Source: Pseudomonas sessilinigenes
Lineage (GTDB): Bacteria; Pseudomonadota; Gammaproteobacteria; Pseudomonadales; Pseudomonadaceae
Assembly (NCBI RefSeq): GCF_003850565.1
Contig: NZ_CP027706.1
Location: forward strand, 1,488,001-1,552,000
Length of the DNA stretch: 64,000 bases
Reading direction: 5' to 3'
In this document: positions 26,239 through 37,620 of the stretch, piece by piece
How positions within the stretch are numbered: the stretch's first letter is position 1
How the letters are laid out: every line of letters starts with the position of its first letter
Position numbers and translations under genes: made by a program
The notes under the pieces: generated by a model
What the model was told of the DNA's origin: nothing
Seen by the model: the letters and a program-made list of their open reading frames with translations, nothing else
The model's database searches: none

Positions 26239-27201
26239 ATGCAGCGTCGTCGTTTCCTGCAACTCTCGGCCCTTGCCGGCCTGGCCGGCGTCTTGCCGCG
26301 CCTGGGGCTGGGAGCCACCACCGATTGGTCCGGGGTCACCCTGAACGTCGCCACCTACAAGGGCGCGGCCCCGAGCTTCTTTACCCAGGCGGGCATCGAA
26401 CCACCCCCTTACCAGGTCAAGTACGCCGAGTTCACCGGCGGCAACCTGAGCTTCGAGGCCCTGGTCAGCGGCACCCTGGACATCTCGCCGATGAGCGAGA
26501 TCCCACCGATCTTCGGCATCAAGAACCAGGCCCCGGTGAAGCTGATCGCGGTGCTCACCGGCGACGTCAACAACCAGGCCTTCATCGTGCCCAAGGGCTC
26601 CACGGTGCAGTCGGTGGCCGAGCTCAAGGGCAAGCGCGTCGGCTACATCCGCTCCACCAGTTCCCATTACTTTTTACTCAAGGCGCTGAAGGAGCAGGGG
26701 CTGGGTTTTGCCGACATCGTGCCCATGGCCCTGACCCCGCAGGATGGTTTCGCCGCGTTCCAGAACGGCGCCCTGGATGCCTGGGTCAGCTTCGGCTACT
26801 TCATCCAACTGGCCGAGCTGCGTGCCGGGGCCCGGGTGCTCAAGACCGGGCAAGGCTACCTGTCGGGCAACTACGTGATCGCCGCCAACCAGCAGAGCAT
26901 CGCCGACCCGCGCAAGCATGCGGCGATCACCGACTACATCCTGCGCGAGTACCGCTCCTGGCAGTGGATCGCCAGCCACCCCGAGGAGTGGGCGACCCGC
27001 AGCGCGCAGATCCTCGGTATGCCCCGGGAAGTGTTCCTGGCCCAATACCGCGCCCAGAGCGGCCCGCGCTTGCTGCAACCGGTGGACGATGCGGCGGTGA
27101 AGTCCCAGCAGGACGTGGCCGATCTGTTCTACGAGGCCGGGGTGTTGCCCCAGCCGCTGGATGTTTCCGGCCTCTGGGACCGCAGCTTCCATTGGGGCTG
27201 A
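26239..27201 (+). CDS. Tat-type solute-binding protein, SsuA/NrtA-like
   Basis: A 320-residue periplasmic binding protein of the aliphatic sulfonate/nitrate class. The N-terminus 'MQRRRFLQLSALAGLAG' has a twin-arginine motif followed by a hydrophobic stretch. The mature part shows 'FTGGNLSFEALVSGTLDISPMSEIPPIF' and 'LKGKRVGYIRSTSSHYFLLKAL', typical of SsuA. It should deliver substrate to the permease/ATPase encoded at 21513-23132. It lies 11 bases after the aldolase gene. Confidence 0.88.
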   Translation: MQRRRFLQLSALAGLAGVLPRLGLGATTDWSGVTLNVATYKGAAPSFFTQAGIEPPPYQVKYAEFTGGNLSFEALVSGTLDISPMSEIPPIFGIKNQAPVKLIAVLTGDVNNQAFIVPKGSTVQSVAELKGKRVGYIRSTSSHYFLLKALKEQGLGFADIVPMALTPQDGFAAFQNGALDAWVSFGYFIQLAELRAGARVLKTGQGYLSGNYVIAANQQSIADPRKHAAITDYILREYRSWQWIASHPEEWATRSAQILGMPREVFLAQYRAQSGPRLLQPVDDAAVKSQQDVADLFYEAGVLPQPLDVSGLWDRSFHWG

Positions 27202-27239
27202 GGACCTGGCGTGTTTTTCCATCCGGCCCTGGAGGCCCC

Positions 27240-28463
27240 ATGCTGCGCCGATCCTTGCTGACCCTGGCCCTGGCCAGCCCGTGGGCACTGGCCCAGGAGC
27301 CCGCCGCGGCCCTGCACCAACGCCTGACCGTACTCGACAGCCACCTCGACACCCCGATGCAACTGGCCCGGCCGGGCTGGGACATCCGCCAGCGCCATCG
27401 TTACCAGGACGACCTGTCCCAGGTCGATCTGCCACGGATGCGCGAGGGTGGCCTGGATGGCGGCTTCTGGGCGATCTTCACGCCCCAGGGGCCGCTCGAC
27501 GCCGAAGGCCGGACCCAGGCCAGCGAGCACGGCCTGGCGGTGTTGACCCGAATCCGCGACCTGGTGGCCGCCCATCCCCAGGACTTCGCCCTGGCCCTGC
27601 GCGCCGAGGATGTGCCGGCCATCGTCGGCCGTGGCCAGCGCGTGGTGTTCATCAGCATGGAGAACGCCGAGCCCCTGGCGGCCGATCCCCAACGGCTGCT
27701 CACCTACCATCGCCTGGGCCTGCGCATGCTGGGGCTGGTGCATTCGGCCAACAACGATTTCGCCGATTCGGCCACCGCCTTGCCGCAATGGCGGGGCCTG
27801 AGCCCGGCCGGGCGCGAGCTGGTGAGCGCGGCCAATCGCCTGGGCATCCTGCTGGATGTGTCCCATGCCTCGGACCAGGTGTTCGACCAGGTGCTGGCCC
27901 TGTCCACGGCGCCGATCATCGCTTCCCATTCCAGCAGCAGGGCCATTACCCACCATCCACGCAACCTGGATGACCAGCGCTTGCGCCAGCTGGCGGCCAA
28001 GGGCGGGGTGGTGCAGGTCAACAGTTTTCCCAGCGACCTGATCGACGCTGTCCCCAACCCCGAGCGTGCCAAGGCCCTGGGGCCGCTGTACCGTGAGTTT
28101 CGCCTGGCCGCCAGCCTCAGCCCCGGACAAGTGGCGGACCTGGCCGAGCGCATCCGCCAGGTGGAAGCCCGTTACCCGCAACCCAGGGCGACCCTCGACG
28201 ACTACATGAAGCACCTGCTGCATATCCTCGACGTGGTGGGGCCTGAGCATGTGGGCATCGGCGCCGACTGGGATGGCGGTGGCGGGGTCGAGGGGCTGGA
28301 GGATGTGACGCAACTGCCACGCATCAGCGAACGCCTGCTGGTGGCGGGCTACAACGAAGCCGACCTGGAGAAGATCTGGGGCGGTAATTTGCTGCGGGTG
28401 CTGGCAGCGGCCCAGGCCGCTGCGGCTGAGTCTCCAGCGGCAAGCCCCACGACTCGCGACTAG
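27240..28463 (+). CDS. Exported membrane dipeptidase-like enzyme (M19)
   Basis: A 407-residue protein of the renal-dipeptidase family with a signal peptide (1-18). Zinc ligands are visible: 'DSHLDTP' (HxD), the Glu in 'ISMENAEPL', 'DVSHASD' and 'IASHSSSR'. Family members hydrolyse dipeptides, often with a D-residue, in the periplasm. In this island it may release an amino acid or thiol from a peptide-like substrate such as a cysteinyl dipeptide. The last ~15 residues are low complexity. Confidence 0.88.
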   Translation: MLRRSLLTLALASPWALAQEPAAALHQRLTVLDSHLDTPMQLARPGWDIRQRHRYQDDLSQVDLPRMREGGLDGGFWAIFTPQGPLDAEGRTQASEHGLAVLTRIRDLVAAHPQDFALALRAEDVPAIVGRGQRVVFISMENAEPLAADPQRLLTYHRLGLRMLGLVHSANNDFADSATALPQWRGLSPAGRELVSAANRLGILLDVSHASDQVFDQVLALSTAPIIASHSSSRAITHHPRNLDDQRLRQLAAKGGVVQVNSFPSDLIDAVPNPERAKALGPLYREFRLAASLSPGQVADLAERIRQVEARYPQPRATLDDYMKHLLHILDVVGPEHVGIGADWDGGGGVEGLEDVTQLPRISERLLVAGYNEADLEKIWGGNLLRVLAAAQAAAAESPAASPTTRD

Positions 28464-28562
28464 CGGCGGGAATGCTCCGTCTGCGGCTATGCGCGGCACG
28501 CAGAATCTCTTGTTGTGAATATGAAACAAAGTAATATTTGCATATGCTTAAAATGTATTTCT

Positions 28563-28575
28563 CTTATTAAATAAG
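28563..28575. promoter_or_regulatory. Perfect 13-base palindrome upstream of the amine oxidase gene
   Basis: CTTATT-A-AATAAG lies in the AT-rich 206-base gap ahead of the amine oxidase. A TTGCATATGC string sits about 20 bases before it. The gap likely carries the promoter of the amine oxidase/RidA/receptor/binding-protein group, and the palindrome may be its operator. Confidence 0.4.
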
Positions 28576-28669
28576 CGCCCCTAGGATGGCTTTCCATAGA
28601 CCCAAGTGACTGCACAAGTTGCCGGGCTATAACCGAACGTACTATCCATCCGCAGCAGGGAGCGCTGGC

Positions 28670-30247
28670 ATGCCACTGACCAGAAGACAATTGATTGCCC
28701 GTATCGCCGCGGTTGGCGGCGTCCAGGCGGCAAGCGCGGTCATGGGGTTGTTCGGCATGGCGGGCAATGCCGAGGCGGTCGAGGAAAACTACGCCTCGTT
28801 GCCGGCCACACCGGTGGGCAAGGGCGCCAGGGTGGTGGTGATCGGTGCCGGGATCGGCGGTCTGGTCAGTGCCTACGAACTGCACAAGGCCGGGTTCAAG
28901 GTGACCTTGCTCGAGGCCCGCGACCGGGTCGGCGGGCGCAATTGGACGGTGCGCGGCGGCGATCGGGTGGAGTACAGCGATGGCAGCGCGCAAGTAGCAC
29001 GCTTCGATCAGGGTTTCTACCTCAATGCCGGCGCCGGGCGCCTGCCCAGCCACCATCAATTGATGCTCGGCTATTGCCGCGAGCTGGGGGTGGAGCTGGA
29101 GGTGCTGGTCAACACCAGCCGCAATGCCCTGGTCCGCCCTGACTTGAACCAGCCGGCGCTGCAGATCCGCCAGGCGGTCAATGACAGCCGCGGGCATTTT
29201 TCCGCACTGCTGGCCAAGGCGGTCAACCGCCACGCCCTGGACCAGGAACTGAGCGCGGCGGATCGCGACAACCTGCTGAGCTTCCTCAAGACCTGGGGCG
29301 ACCTGTCGGACAAGCTCGAGTACCTGGGCTCGGCCCGTTCCGGCTACAAGGTCTGGCCCGGGGCCGGCGACCAGTTGGCGCAGAAGAACGATCCGCTGCC
29401 CTTGCAGACCCTGCTCAACCCGGCGCTGACCACGGCGCTGATGATCGACGAATACCCGGAGTTCTCGCCCACCATGTTCCAGCCGGTGGGCGGCATGGAC
29501 CGCATCCCCCAGGCCTTTGCCCGGCACTTGAAGGGGCAACTGCGGCTGCACAGCGAGGTGCGTTCGATCAGCAACCGCCAGGACAGCGTCGAGGTGACCT
29601 ACCTGGACCGGCGTACCGGCCGCAGCCAGCGCCTGGTGGCCGACTATGTGATCAGCTCCTTGCCCTTGCCGCTGCTGGCCCGGGTCGAGAACAACTTCAG
29701 CGCACCGGTACGCCAAGCCATCGCCGCCGTGCAGTTCGGCTACGCCAACAAGGTGGCCTGGCAGTCGCGGCGCTTCTGGGAGAGCCAGTACCAGATCTAC
29801 GGCGGGCTGTCCTTCATCAACCAGGAGGCCTCGGGGCTGTGGTATCCCAGCGGCGGCTTCAACCAGCCCGAAGGGGTGCTGGTGGCGGCCTACAACAATG
29901 GCGAGACCGCGCGCAAATTCGGCGAGAAGAGCCTGGCCCAGCAGATCGAGATCTCCCGCCAGGCAGTGGAGCTGCTGCACCCGGGCCACAGCCATGAACT
30001 GCGCAATCCGCTGGTGATCGCCTGGAGCCGGATTCCCTACAACTTCGGACCCTGGATCAGCCATGAAGTGGTCGAGCCGGACTACAGCCTGCTCAACCAG
30101 CCCCAGGGCCGGGTCTACCTGACCAGCGACGGCCTGGCCCACAGCGGCGTGGGTATCTGGCAGGAGGCCGCCGCCGGCGCCGCCCGCCGGGTGGTGCGGC
30201 AACTGTTCCAGCGGGCGCAAGGCGCATCGCTACAGCAAACGGCCTGA
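28670..30247 (+). CDS. Exported flavin-containing amine oxidase
   Basis: A 525-residue FAD enzyme of the monoamine/L-amino-acid oxidase family. The N-terminus 'MPLTRRQLIARIAAVGG' is a twin-arginine signal, consistent with export of a folded flavoprotein. The dinucleotide-binding 'RVVVIGAGIGGLVSAYELHKAGFKVTLLEARDRVGGR' is at about 53-90, and the C-terminal 'GRVYLTSDGLAHSGVGIWQEAAAGAARRV' is the conserved FAD/substrate end. It should oxidise an amine or amino acid to an imine in the periplasm. It is followed by an exported RidA, the enzyme class that hydrolyses such imines. Confidence 0.9.
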   Translation: MPLTRRQLIARIAAVGGVQAASAVMGLFGMAGNAEAVEENYASLPATPVGKGARVVVIGAGIGGLVSAYELHKAGFKVTLLEARDRVGGRNWTVRGGDRVEYSDGSAQVARFDQGFYLNAGAGRLPSHHQLMLGYCRELGVELEVLVNTSRNALVRPDLNQPALQIRQAVNDSRGHFSALLAKAVNRHALDQELSAADRDNLLSFLKTWGDLSDKLEYLGSARSGYKVWPGAGDQLAQKNDPLPLQTLLNPALTTALMIDEYPEFSPTMFQPVGGMDRIPQAFARHLKGQLRLHSEVRSISNRQDSVEVTYLDRRTGRSQRLVADYVISSLPLPLLARVENNFSAPVRQAIAAVQFGYANKVAWQSRRFWESQYQIYGGLSFINQEASGLWYPSGGFNQPEGVLVAAYNNGETARKFGEKSLAQQIEISRQAVELLHPGHSHELRNPLVIAWSRIPYNFGPWISHEVVEPDYSLLNQPQGRVYLTSDGLAHSGVGIWQEAAAGAARRVVRQLFQRAQGASLQQTA

Positions 30248-30336
30248 ACCGGCCGAACATTCATAAAAACAGCGGTAACCCATGCCGGGTAGCGGACCTC
30301 CGAGGCTGGCAACCACAACCTTGGGAGCGTCTTTGC

Positions 30337-30834
30337 ATGTCTTTGAAAAATACCGTCGTAGGGCTGGGGCTGCTGTTCGCTGCCGCCAATAGCTGGGCCG
30401 CAGGAATCCAGCGCATACCGTCCACCTATCCCAATTCGCCGATCCTGCAGGCCGTGACCCTGCCGGCCAATAGCGAGGTGACCTACCTGTCCGGCCTGCT
30501 ACCGGACCCGGTGGACCCCAAGGCCGCCAAGGAGCAGATCCATGCGGTGGGCAATACCGAGGCCCAGGCGCGGGTGGTGCTGGGCAAGGTGCGGGCGATC
30601 CTCGCCAGCCAGGGCTTGGGCCTGGGCGATGTGGTGCAGCTGCGCATCTACCTGGTGGGCGATCCGGCGCTGGGCGGCAAGCTGGACTTCGATGGCCTGC
30701 AAACCGCCTTTCGCGAGTTCTTCGGGACCCAGGAGCAGCCGTTCAAGCCAGCCCGGACCACGGTGCAAGTGGCGGGGCTGGTCCTGCCCGGCGCCTTGAT
30801 CGAAGTCGAAACCGTTGCCGCCCGAGCGCGCTGA
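30337..30834 (+). CDS. Exported RidA-family (YjgF/UK114) protein
   Basis: A 165-residue protein with a Sec-type signal peptide (1-22, 'GLGLLFAAANSWA') before a Rid domain. The conserved end 'ARTTVQVAGLVLPGALIEVET' contains the Arg that orients the imine substrate in active Rid proteins. Rid proteins hydrolyse reactive enamines/imines to keto acids and ammonia, and are usually cytosolic. Export is unusual and fits the Tat-type amine oxidase 89 bases upstream. Confidence 0.85.
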   Translation: MSLKNTVVGLGLLFAAANSWAAGIQRIPSTYPNSPILQAVTLPANSEVTYLSGLLPDPVDPKAAKEQIHAVGNTEAQARVVLGKVRAILASQGLGLGDVVQLRIYLVGDPALGGKLDFDGLQTAFREFFGTQEQPFKPARTTVQVAGLVLPGALIEVETVAARAR

Positions 30835-30859
30835 GCATTCTTCGAAAGGATCTGAAGTC

Positions 30860-33328
<2,469 letters not shown>

Positions 33329-33331
33329 GTG

Positions 33332-34297
33332 ATGGCCGAACCTACCGGCAAGTCCTGGCGCCAGCGCTTGGGCCAGGTGGTCGCGCTGTGCGGCGGCTTG
33401 CTGTTGCTCGGCGCCCAGGCCCTGGCCGAACCGACGCTGCGGGTCTCCAGCCAGAAGCAGTCGCTGAAGATCCTGCTGCAAGCGGCTGGAGAGCTGGAAC
33501 AGGTGCCGTATCCCATCGAATTCGCCTCGTTCGCTGCCGCCGCGCCCACCGCCGAGGCCCTGGCCGCCGGGGCGGTGGACATCGGCAGCCTGGGAGATGC
33601 GCCGTTCGTGTTCGCCGCCGCGGCTGGGGCGCCGCTCAAGACGGTGGGGGTGATCAAGCTCAAGGTCACCCCCACGGCGGTGGCGATCGTGGTCAGGGAC
33701 GACTCGCCCTTGCAGGACGCCACCAGCCTCAAGGGGCGGCGCATCACCACCACCCGGGGGTCCATCGGCCATTTCCTGGCGCTGGCGGCGCTGCGCTCGG
33801 TGGGCCTGCATGGCAGCGATGCGCAGTTCATCTTTCTCCAGCCTGCCGAGTCCCGCAGCCTCTTGAGCAACGGCCAGGCCGACGCCTGGGCGACCTGGGA
33901 CCCCTACACCAGCATGGTGCAGCTGGAGGGCGGCACCCGGGTGCTGGTCAGCGGCGCGGGGTTATTCGCCGGGCATATGCTGCTGGTGGCCAACGACCAG
34001 GCGATTGCCGAAAAACCTGTGCAGATCGCCGATTTCCTGCGTCGCCTGGGGCGTGCCTATGCCTGGGCCAACCAGCACCAGGAGGCGTTCTCGCGGATCC
34101 AGGCTAGCTACAGCGGGTTGCCGGTGGAGGTGCACCTGCGTTCCAACCGTTATGCCGAACCCCGGCGTATCGCCGTGGGGCCGCCGGTGGTGGAAGACCT
34201 GCAACGCACCGCCGATCTGTATCGGGAGGAGGGCATCATCCAGAAGTCTTTCGAGGCCTCGGCCCATATCGATCGGCAGTTCAATGAAGTTGAATGA
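33332..34297 (+). CDS. Second SsuA-like solute-binding protein
   Basis: A 321-residue periplasmic binding protein of the sulfonate class with a Sec signal peptide (about 1-29, 'GGLLLLGAQALA'). It shows 'ALAAGAVDIGSLGDAPFVFAAAAG' and 'LKGRRITTTRGSIGHFLALAAL' in the usual positions. It starts 3 bases after the receptor stop (ATG 33332; a GTG at 33329 is an alternative). It is diverged from the first binding protein, so the single ABC core could serve two ligands. Confidence 0.87.
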   Translation: MAEPTGKSWRQRLGQVVALCGGLLLLGAQALAEPTLRVSSQKQSLKILLQAAGELEQVPYPIEFASFAAAAPTAEALAAGAVDIGSLGDAPFVFAAAAGAPLKTVGVIKLKVTPTAVAIVVRDDSPLQDATSLKGRRITTTRGSIGHFLALAALRSVGLHGSDAQFIFLQPAESRSLLSNGQADAWATWDPYTSMVQLEGGTRVLVSGAGLFAGHMLLVANDQAIAEKPVQIADFLRRLGRAYAWANQHQEAFSRIQASYSGLPVEVHLRSNRYAEPRRIAVGPPVVEDLQRTADLYREEGIIQKSFEASAHIDRQFNEVE

Positions 34298-34586
34298 AAG
34301 ATGGCGGTTTGATTAATAAAGCTCAGGAGGAAAGAGTAACTAACCAATTAAGTATGTGAGTCTTTCAAGTTAGCTATCAGTGAATTTAATACTTGTTCCG
34401 CAGCCTGCTCAAACGGCCTGTGATGGCCGGTATTTGCCTGATTTTCGATACATTTTTAAGTTTGGATATTAGAGATAAAGGGTATTTCACAAGCCTTGGG
34501 CGACTGCCTAAGGTGGCCTTGCAACAAATTCTTACGTTCCATCTAGATGCACTTCATCGCTACTTCCAGGGAATAAGGGAGCTTGC
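34298..34586. other. AT-rich intergenic region ahead of the cyclodipeptide operon
   Basis: This 289-base gap is clearly more AT-rich than its surroundings and contains no frame I would defend. It separates the sulfur/amine island from the cyclodipeptide synthase genes and must hold the promoter of the latter. A weak hairpin (34414-34418 with 34425-34429) is the only structure seen. Confidence 0.5.
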
Positions 34587-35363
34587 ATGTTCACAGTCAC
34601 TACTGCCGACAAACTTGAAGCGCGGCACATTATCGATGTGGTGGAAAAACGCTCTTACGGCGTTCAGCTCAAAGGTTTCTGTCCGCCGGATACCTTGCAG
34701 GTGGCACGCGACCACCTGTACCAGCAGGACCTGCGCAGCGCCTTCAGCCAGCAGCAGGAGTTCGTGCGCATCGGCAAGGCCTATATCGAGATCCAGGATG
34801 AGCAGAGCCGGGCCGAGTACCACGCCCTGGCGCTGCCCAACATCCGCAAGATCCGCAACCTGTTCCGCCCACTGGCCTCGCCCATCGATGAGTTGCGCCT
34901 GCTGCTGGACGAGGTCTGGCCCCAGGGTGCGCACCTTTTGCAAGTGGACGGGCAGAAGTGCTTTGTCGGTATCGCCCGTTTCCAGGGCTCGGGGGTCGAT
35001 CTCACGCCCCATACCGACAAGCTCGAGCGCAATGCGCCAGAGGGCCACAGCCCGCCGTTGCTGACCCAGCTGTCCACCAACATCTACCTGGAGATTCCCG
35101 AGGACGGTGGCGAGCTGGAGATCTGGGGCATCGAGCCGGACGAAGAGGAATACGAGCGCCTGCGCGGCGAACGGGCCTACGGCATCGAACGCCATCTGCT
35201 GCCGCCGCCGGACTTCGTGGTCAAGCCCGAGCCCGGCGACCTGATCCTGCTCAACCCGCGGCTGATCCACGCGGTGCGCCCCTCGGCCACCAGCACCCGG
35301 GTCACCCTCGGGGTCTTCATCGGTTACTACGGCGAACAACAACCATTGGCCTACTGGAGCTGA
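34587..35363 (+). CDS. 2-oxoglutarate/Fe(II)-dependent oxygenase
   Basis: A 258-residue cytosolic oxygenase with the complete facial triad: H142 and D144 in 'TPHTDKLE', distal H228 in 'RLIHAVRPS'. R238 sits ten residues further on for 2-oxoglutarate binding, in the strand 'TRVTLGVFIGY'. The N-terminal ~120 residues are helical and family-specific. Enzymes of this class hydroxylate, desaturate or cyclise small molecules. It ends 4 bases before the cyclodipeptide synthase gene, so a cyclodipeptide or one of its amino acids is the probable substrate. Confidence 0.85.
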   Translation: MFTVTTADKLEARHIIDVVEKRSYGVQLKGFCPPDTLQVARDHLYQQDLRSAFSQQQEFVRIGKAYIEIQDEQSRAEYHALALPNIRKIRNLFRPLASPIDELRLLLDEVWPQGAHLLQVDGQKCFVGIARFQGSGVDLTPHTDKLERNAPEGHSPPLLTQLSTNIYLEIPEDGGELEIWGIEPDEEEYERLRGERAYGIERHLLPPPDFVVKPEPGDLILLNPRLIHAVRPSATSTRVTLGVFIGYYGEQQPLAYWS

Positions 35364-35367
35364 ATTC

Positions 35368-36117
35368 ATGAGCAAGGTGCAGGAAATCAACCTCAAGGCC
35401 TACTTCAACAAGGGCGGCGAAGAGCATCAATTCGAGGGCAAACGGGTGGTGCTGGCGGTCAGCGTCGGCCAGGAGTACCACGAGGACCAGAAGCTGCGCT
35501 CGACCATCCACCTGATCAACCAGTCCGGCTTCAGCCACGTCAAGGTGGTGGTGGCCGACACCCTGCAGCGCCACAACAAGCATGGCCAGTCGCCGGGGGA
35601 GGCGCTGTCGGCGGCGATCCGCGATGGCGATGCCTGGCTGGCGCGCAACCAGGTGATCCTCGATGGCCTGCGGGTGCCCTACCACATCACCCGCTGGAAC
35701 CAGGAGCTGGCCAGTGATCGTTATGCCGAACTGCGCCAGCGGCTCAACCAGGTCTACCAGCAGCAGGTGGAATTGCGCGAGGCCATCGACAGCACCATCG
35801 GCGTGTTCATCGAGCGTCTGCGCTTGCGTGACGAACACGCTGACCTGGAGCGGGCGGCGGCCCAGTGCCGGGAATACATCCTCGAGGAGATCCCGATCAT
35901 CCTGCCGCTATGGGCCGACGAGGGTTACCACTACGTGCTCTATCCGCAGCAGATGACCACGGCCATGGCCACCAGCCGCGACCTGCTGATCGAGCCCCAC
36001 AGCCCGGACCGGGTGCGCTGGTTGCCGCTGAAGTTCAAGAAGCGCGGGATCCCGATCCCGTTCACCTTGCCCGGCGCCATCCACCCGAACTGGACCCGCG
36101 GCGCCATCGCCATCTGA
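35368..36117 (+). CDS. tRNA-dependent cyclodipeptide synthase (XYP-type)
   Basis: A 249-residue enzyme that uses two aminoacyl-tRNAs to make a 2,5-diketopiperazine. The nucleophile Ser is S32 in 'VVLAVSVGQEYHEDQ'. The second signature, Y-[LVI]-x-x-E-x-P, is exact at 170-176 ('YILEEIP', Y170 and E174). Y192-P193 ('LYPQQM') plus Q35 at the position of the NYQ Asn place it in the XYP subfamily. Length and Rossmann-like strand pattern ('HVKVVVADTLQRHN') fit. The first-motif His and Gly are replaced (Arg, Ala). The product cannot be read from sequence with confidence. Confidence 0.9.
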   Translation: MSKVQEINLKAYFNKGGEEHQFEGKRVVLAVSVGQEYHEDQKLRSTIHLINQSGFSHVKVVVADTLQRHNKHGQSPGEALSAAIRDGDAWLARNQVILDGLRVPYHITRWNQELASDRYAELRQRLNQVYQQQVELREAIDSTIGVFIERLRLRDEHADLERAAAQCREYILEEIPIILPLWADEGYHYVLYPQQMTTAMATSRDLLIEPHSPDRVRWLPLKFKKRGIPIPFTLPGAIHPNWTRGAIAI

Positions 36118-36192
36118 GTCCGTGTTTTTTTTCTGCCAATGGCCGTCGCCTTGGGGCACGGCCAACGGGATTTGTGAATTCAAGGAGTTTCC

Positions 36193-37620
36193 ATGGGCGT
36201 TTTTGCGCAACAGCAACGCAAATGGTGGGCCTTGCTCGGAGTGAGCATCGCCAGTTTTCTCGGTTGTGTGGATTTCACCATCGTCAACACCGCGCTACCG
36301 GCCTTGCAGGCCGACCTCGGGGCGGCGGTGGACAGCCTGCAGTGGGTGATCAATGGCTTCATCCTGGCGTTGTCCAGCTTCATGGTGCTGGTGGGGCGGC
36401 TGGCCGACCTGCACGGTCGCAAGCGGGTGCTGTTCATTGGTCTGAGCGTGTTCGGCCTGGCTTCGCTGGCGGCGGGCCTGGCCGGGCAGATCGATACCCT
36501 GATCGCGGCCCGGGTGATCCAGGGGCTGGCTTGCGCGGTGCTCTACACCGCCTCGGGGGCCATCGTCTCCAGCACCTTCGACAGTGCCGAGCAGGGCCGG
36601 GCCTTCGGTGTGCTGTTCGGGGTCAACGGCGTGGGCCTGGCGGCCGGGCCGGTATTGGGCGGGTTGATCACCAGCAGCTTCGGCTGGCAGTGGATCTTTT
36701 TAATCAATGTGCCGTTCGTGCTGCTGAGCCTGGGGATCTGCAGCTTCAGCGTCAGGGAGTCGCGAGGACCAGAGACCGGGGCCCGGCTCGACGGCTGGGG
36801 CGCCTTGCTGTTGCTGATCGGCCTGCCGAGCCTGGTGCTGGTGATCGTCCAGGGCGCGGCCTGGGGCTGGGGATCGCCGCCGGTCCTGGGCCTGGCGCTG
36901 TTGGCGCTGCTGGCCCTGGGCGGGTTCGTGGCGGTGGAGCGGCGGGTCGCGGCACCGATCATCGACCTCAAGCTGTTCGCCAACCGGCGGTTCGTCGCGG
37001 CGGTGGTGGCGAGCTTCAGCCTGGCGGTGTTCTATTGCGTGGCGTTCTTCGTCATGCCGCTGTACCTGGCGCAGATCCGTGGTGCCTCGGTGCAGGCCAG
37101 CGGCCTGTTGCTGCTGCCCACCACCCTGGGCGTGGCGTTGCTGTCGCCGCTGGTGGGGCGCCTGGTGGACCGCAAGGGGCCGGGGTTGCTGATCAAGGCC
37201 GGGCTGGCGCTGTTCATCCTGTCGGCGCTGTTGCAGGCCGGGTTCGAGCGCCAGACGTCGTTGCCCTACCTGCTGGGCGCCTTCGTGGTCATGGGCCTGG
37301 GCTGGGCGAGCATCCTCGGGCCATCGACGGTACTGGGGATTTCCTCGGTGCCCCAGGAGGTGGGGTCGGTGGCCATGGGCTCGTTGATGACCTTGCACAA
37401 TGTCGGCGGCGGTATCGGGCTGGCCCTGGGCGTCGGCTTGTTCCACCAGTTTGCCGCTGCACCGGCGGGCGATGCCCAGGCGGCCTTTCTCAATGGCTAC
37501 CAGGTGGTGATGGGTTTCCTGGCATTGGTCAGCCTGCTGGCCTGGAGCGCGGTGAGCCTGTTGCTGCGCGCCGCGGCCGCCCCGGCACCGGTGGCGCAAG
37601 AGGAAACCAGCTGTGGCTGA
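36193..37620 (+). CDS. MFS drug/metabolite exporter, DHA2 (EmrB/QacA) family
   Basis: A 475-residue inner-membrane transporter with about 14 hydrophobic segments. Motif A is 'GRLADLHGRKRVLFIG', the first-helix motif 'CVDFTIVNTALPALQ' is typical of DHA2, and motif C is 'GVGLAAGPVLGGLI'. It exports hydrophobic or amphipathic compounds by proton antiport. Its place 75 bases after the synthase, with AAGGAG before the ATG, makes it the likely exporter of the cyclodipeptide product, comparable to BcmT in bicyclomycin clusters. Confidence 0.9.
   Translation: MGVFAQQQRKWWALLGVSIASFLGCVDFTIVNTALPALQADLGAAVDSLQWVINGFILALSSFMVLVGRLADLHGRKRVLFIGLSVFGLASLAAGLAGQIDTLIAARVIQGLACAVLYTASGAIVSSTFDSAEQGRAFGVLFGVNGVGLAAGPVLGGLITSSFGWQWIFLINVPFVLLSLGICSFSVRESRGPETGARLDGWGALLLLIGLPSLVLVIVQGAAWGWGSPPVLGLALLALLALGGFVAVERRVAAPIIDLKLFANRRFVAAVVASFSLAVFYCVAFFVMPLYLAQIRGASVQASGLLLLPTTLGVALLSPLVGRLVDRKGPGLLIKAGLALFILSALLQAGFERQTSLPYLLGAFVVMGLGWASILGPSTVLGISSVPQEVGSVAMGSLMTLHNVGGGIGLALGVGLFHQFAAAPAGDAQAAFLNGYQVVMGFLALVSLLAWSAVSLLLRAAAAPAPVAQEETSCG

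Noticed and set aside
34393..35064. 223-codon plus-strand frame in the AT-rich gap
   Set aside because: It overlaps the 2OG oxygenase in another frame and turns into Arg/Ser-rich low-complexity sequence there.
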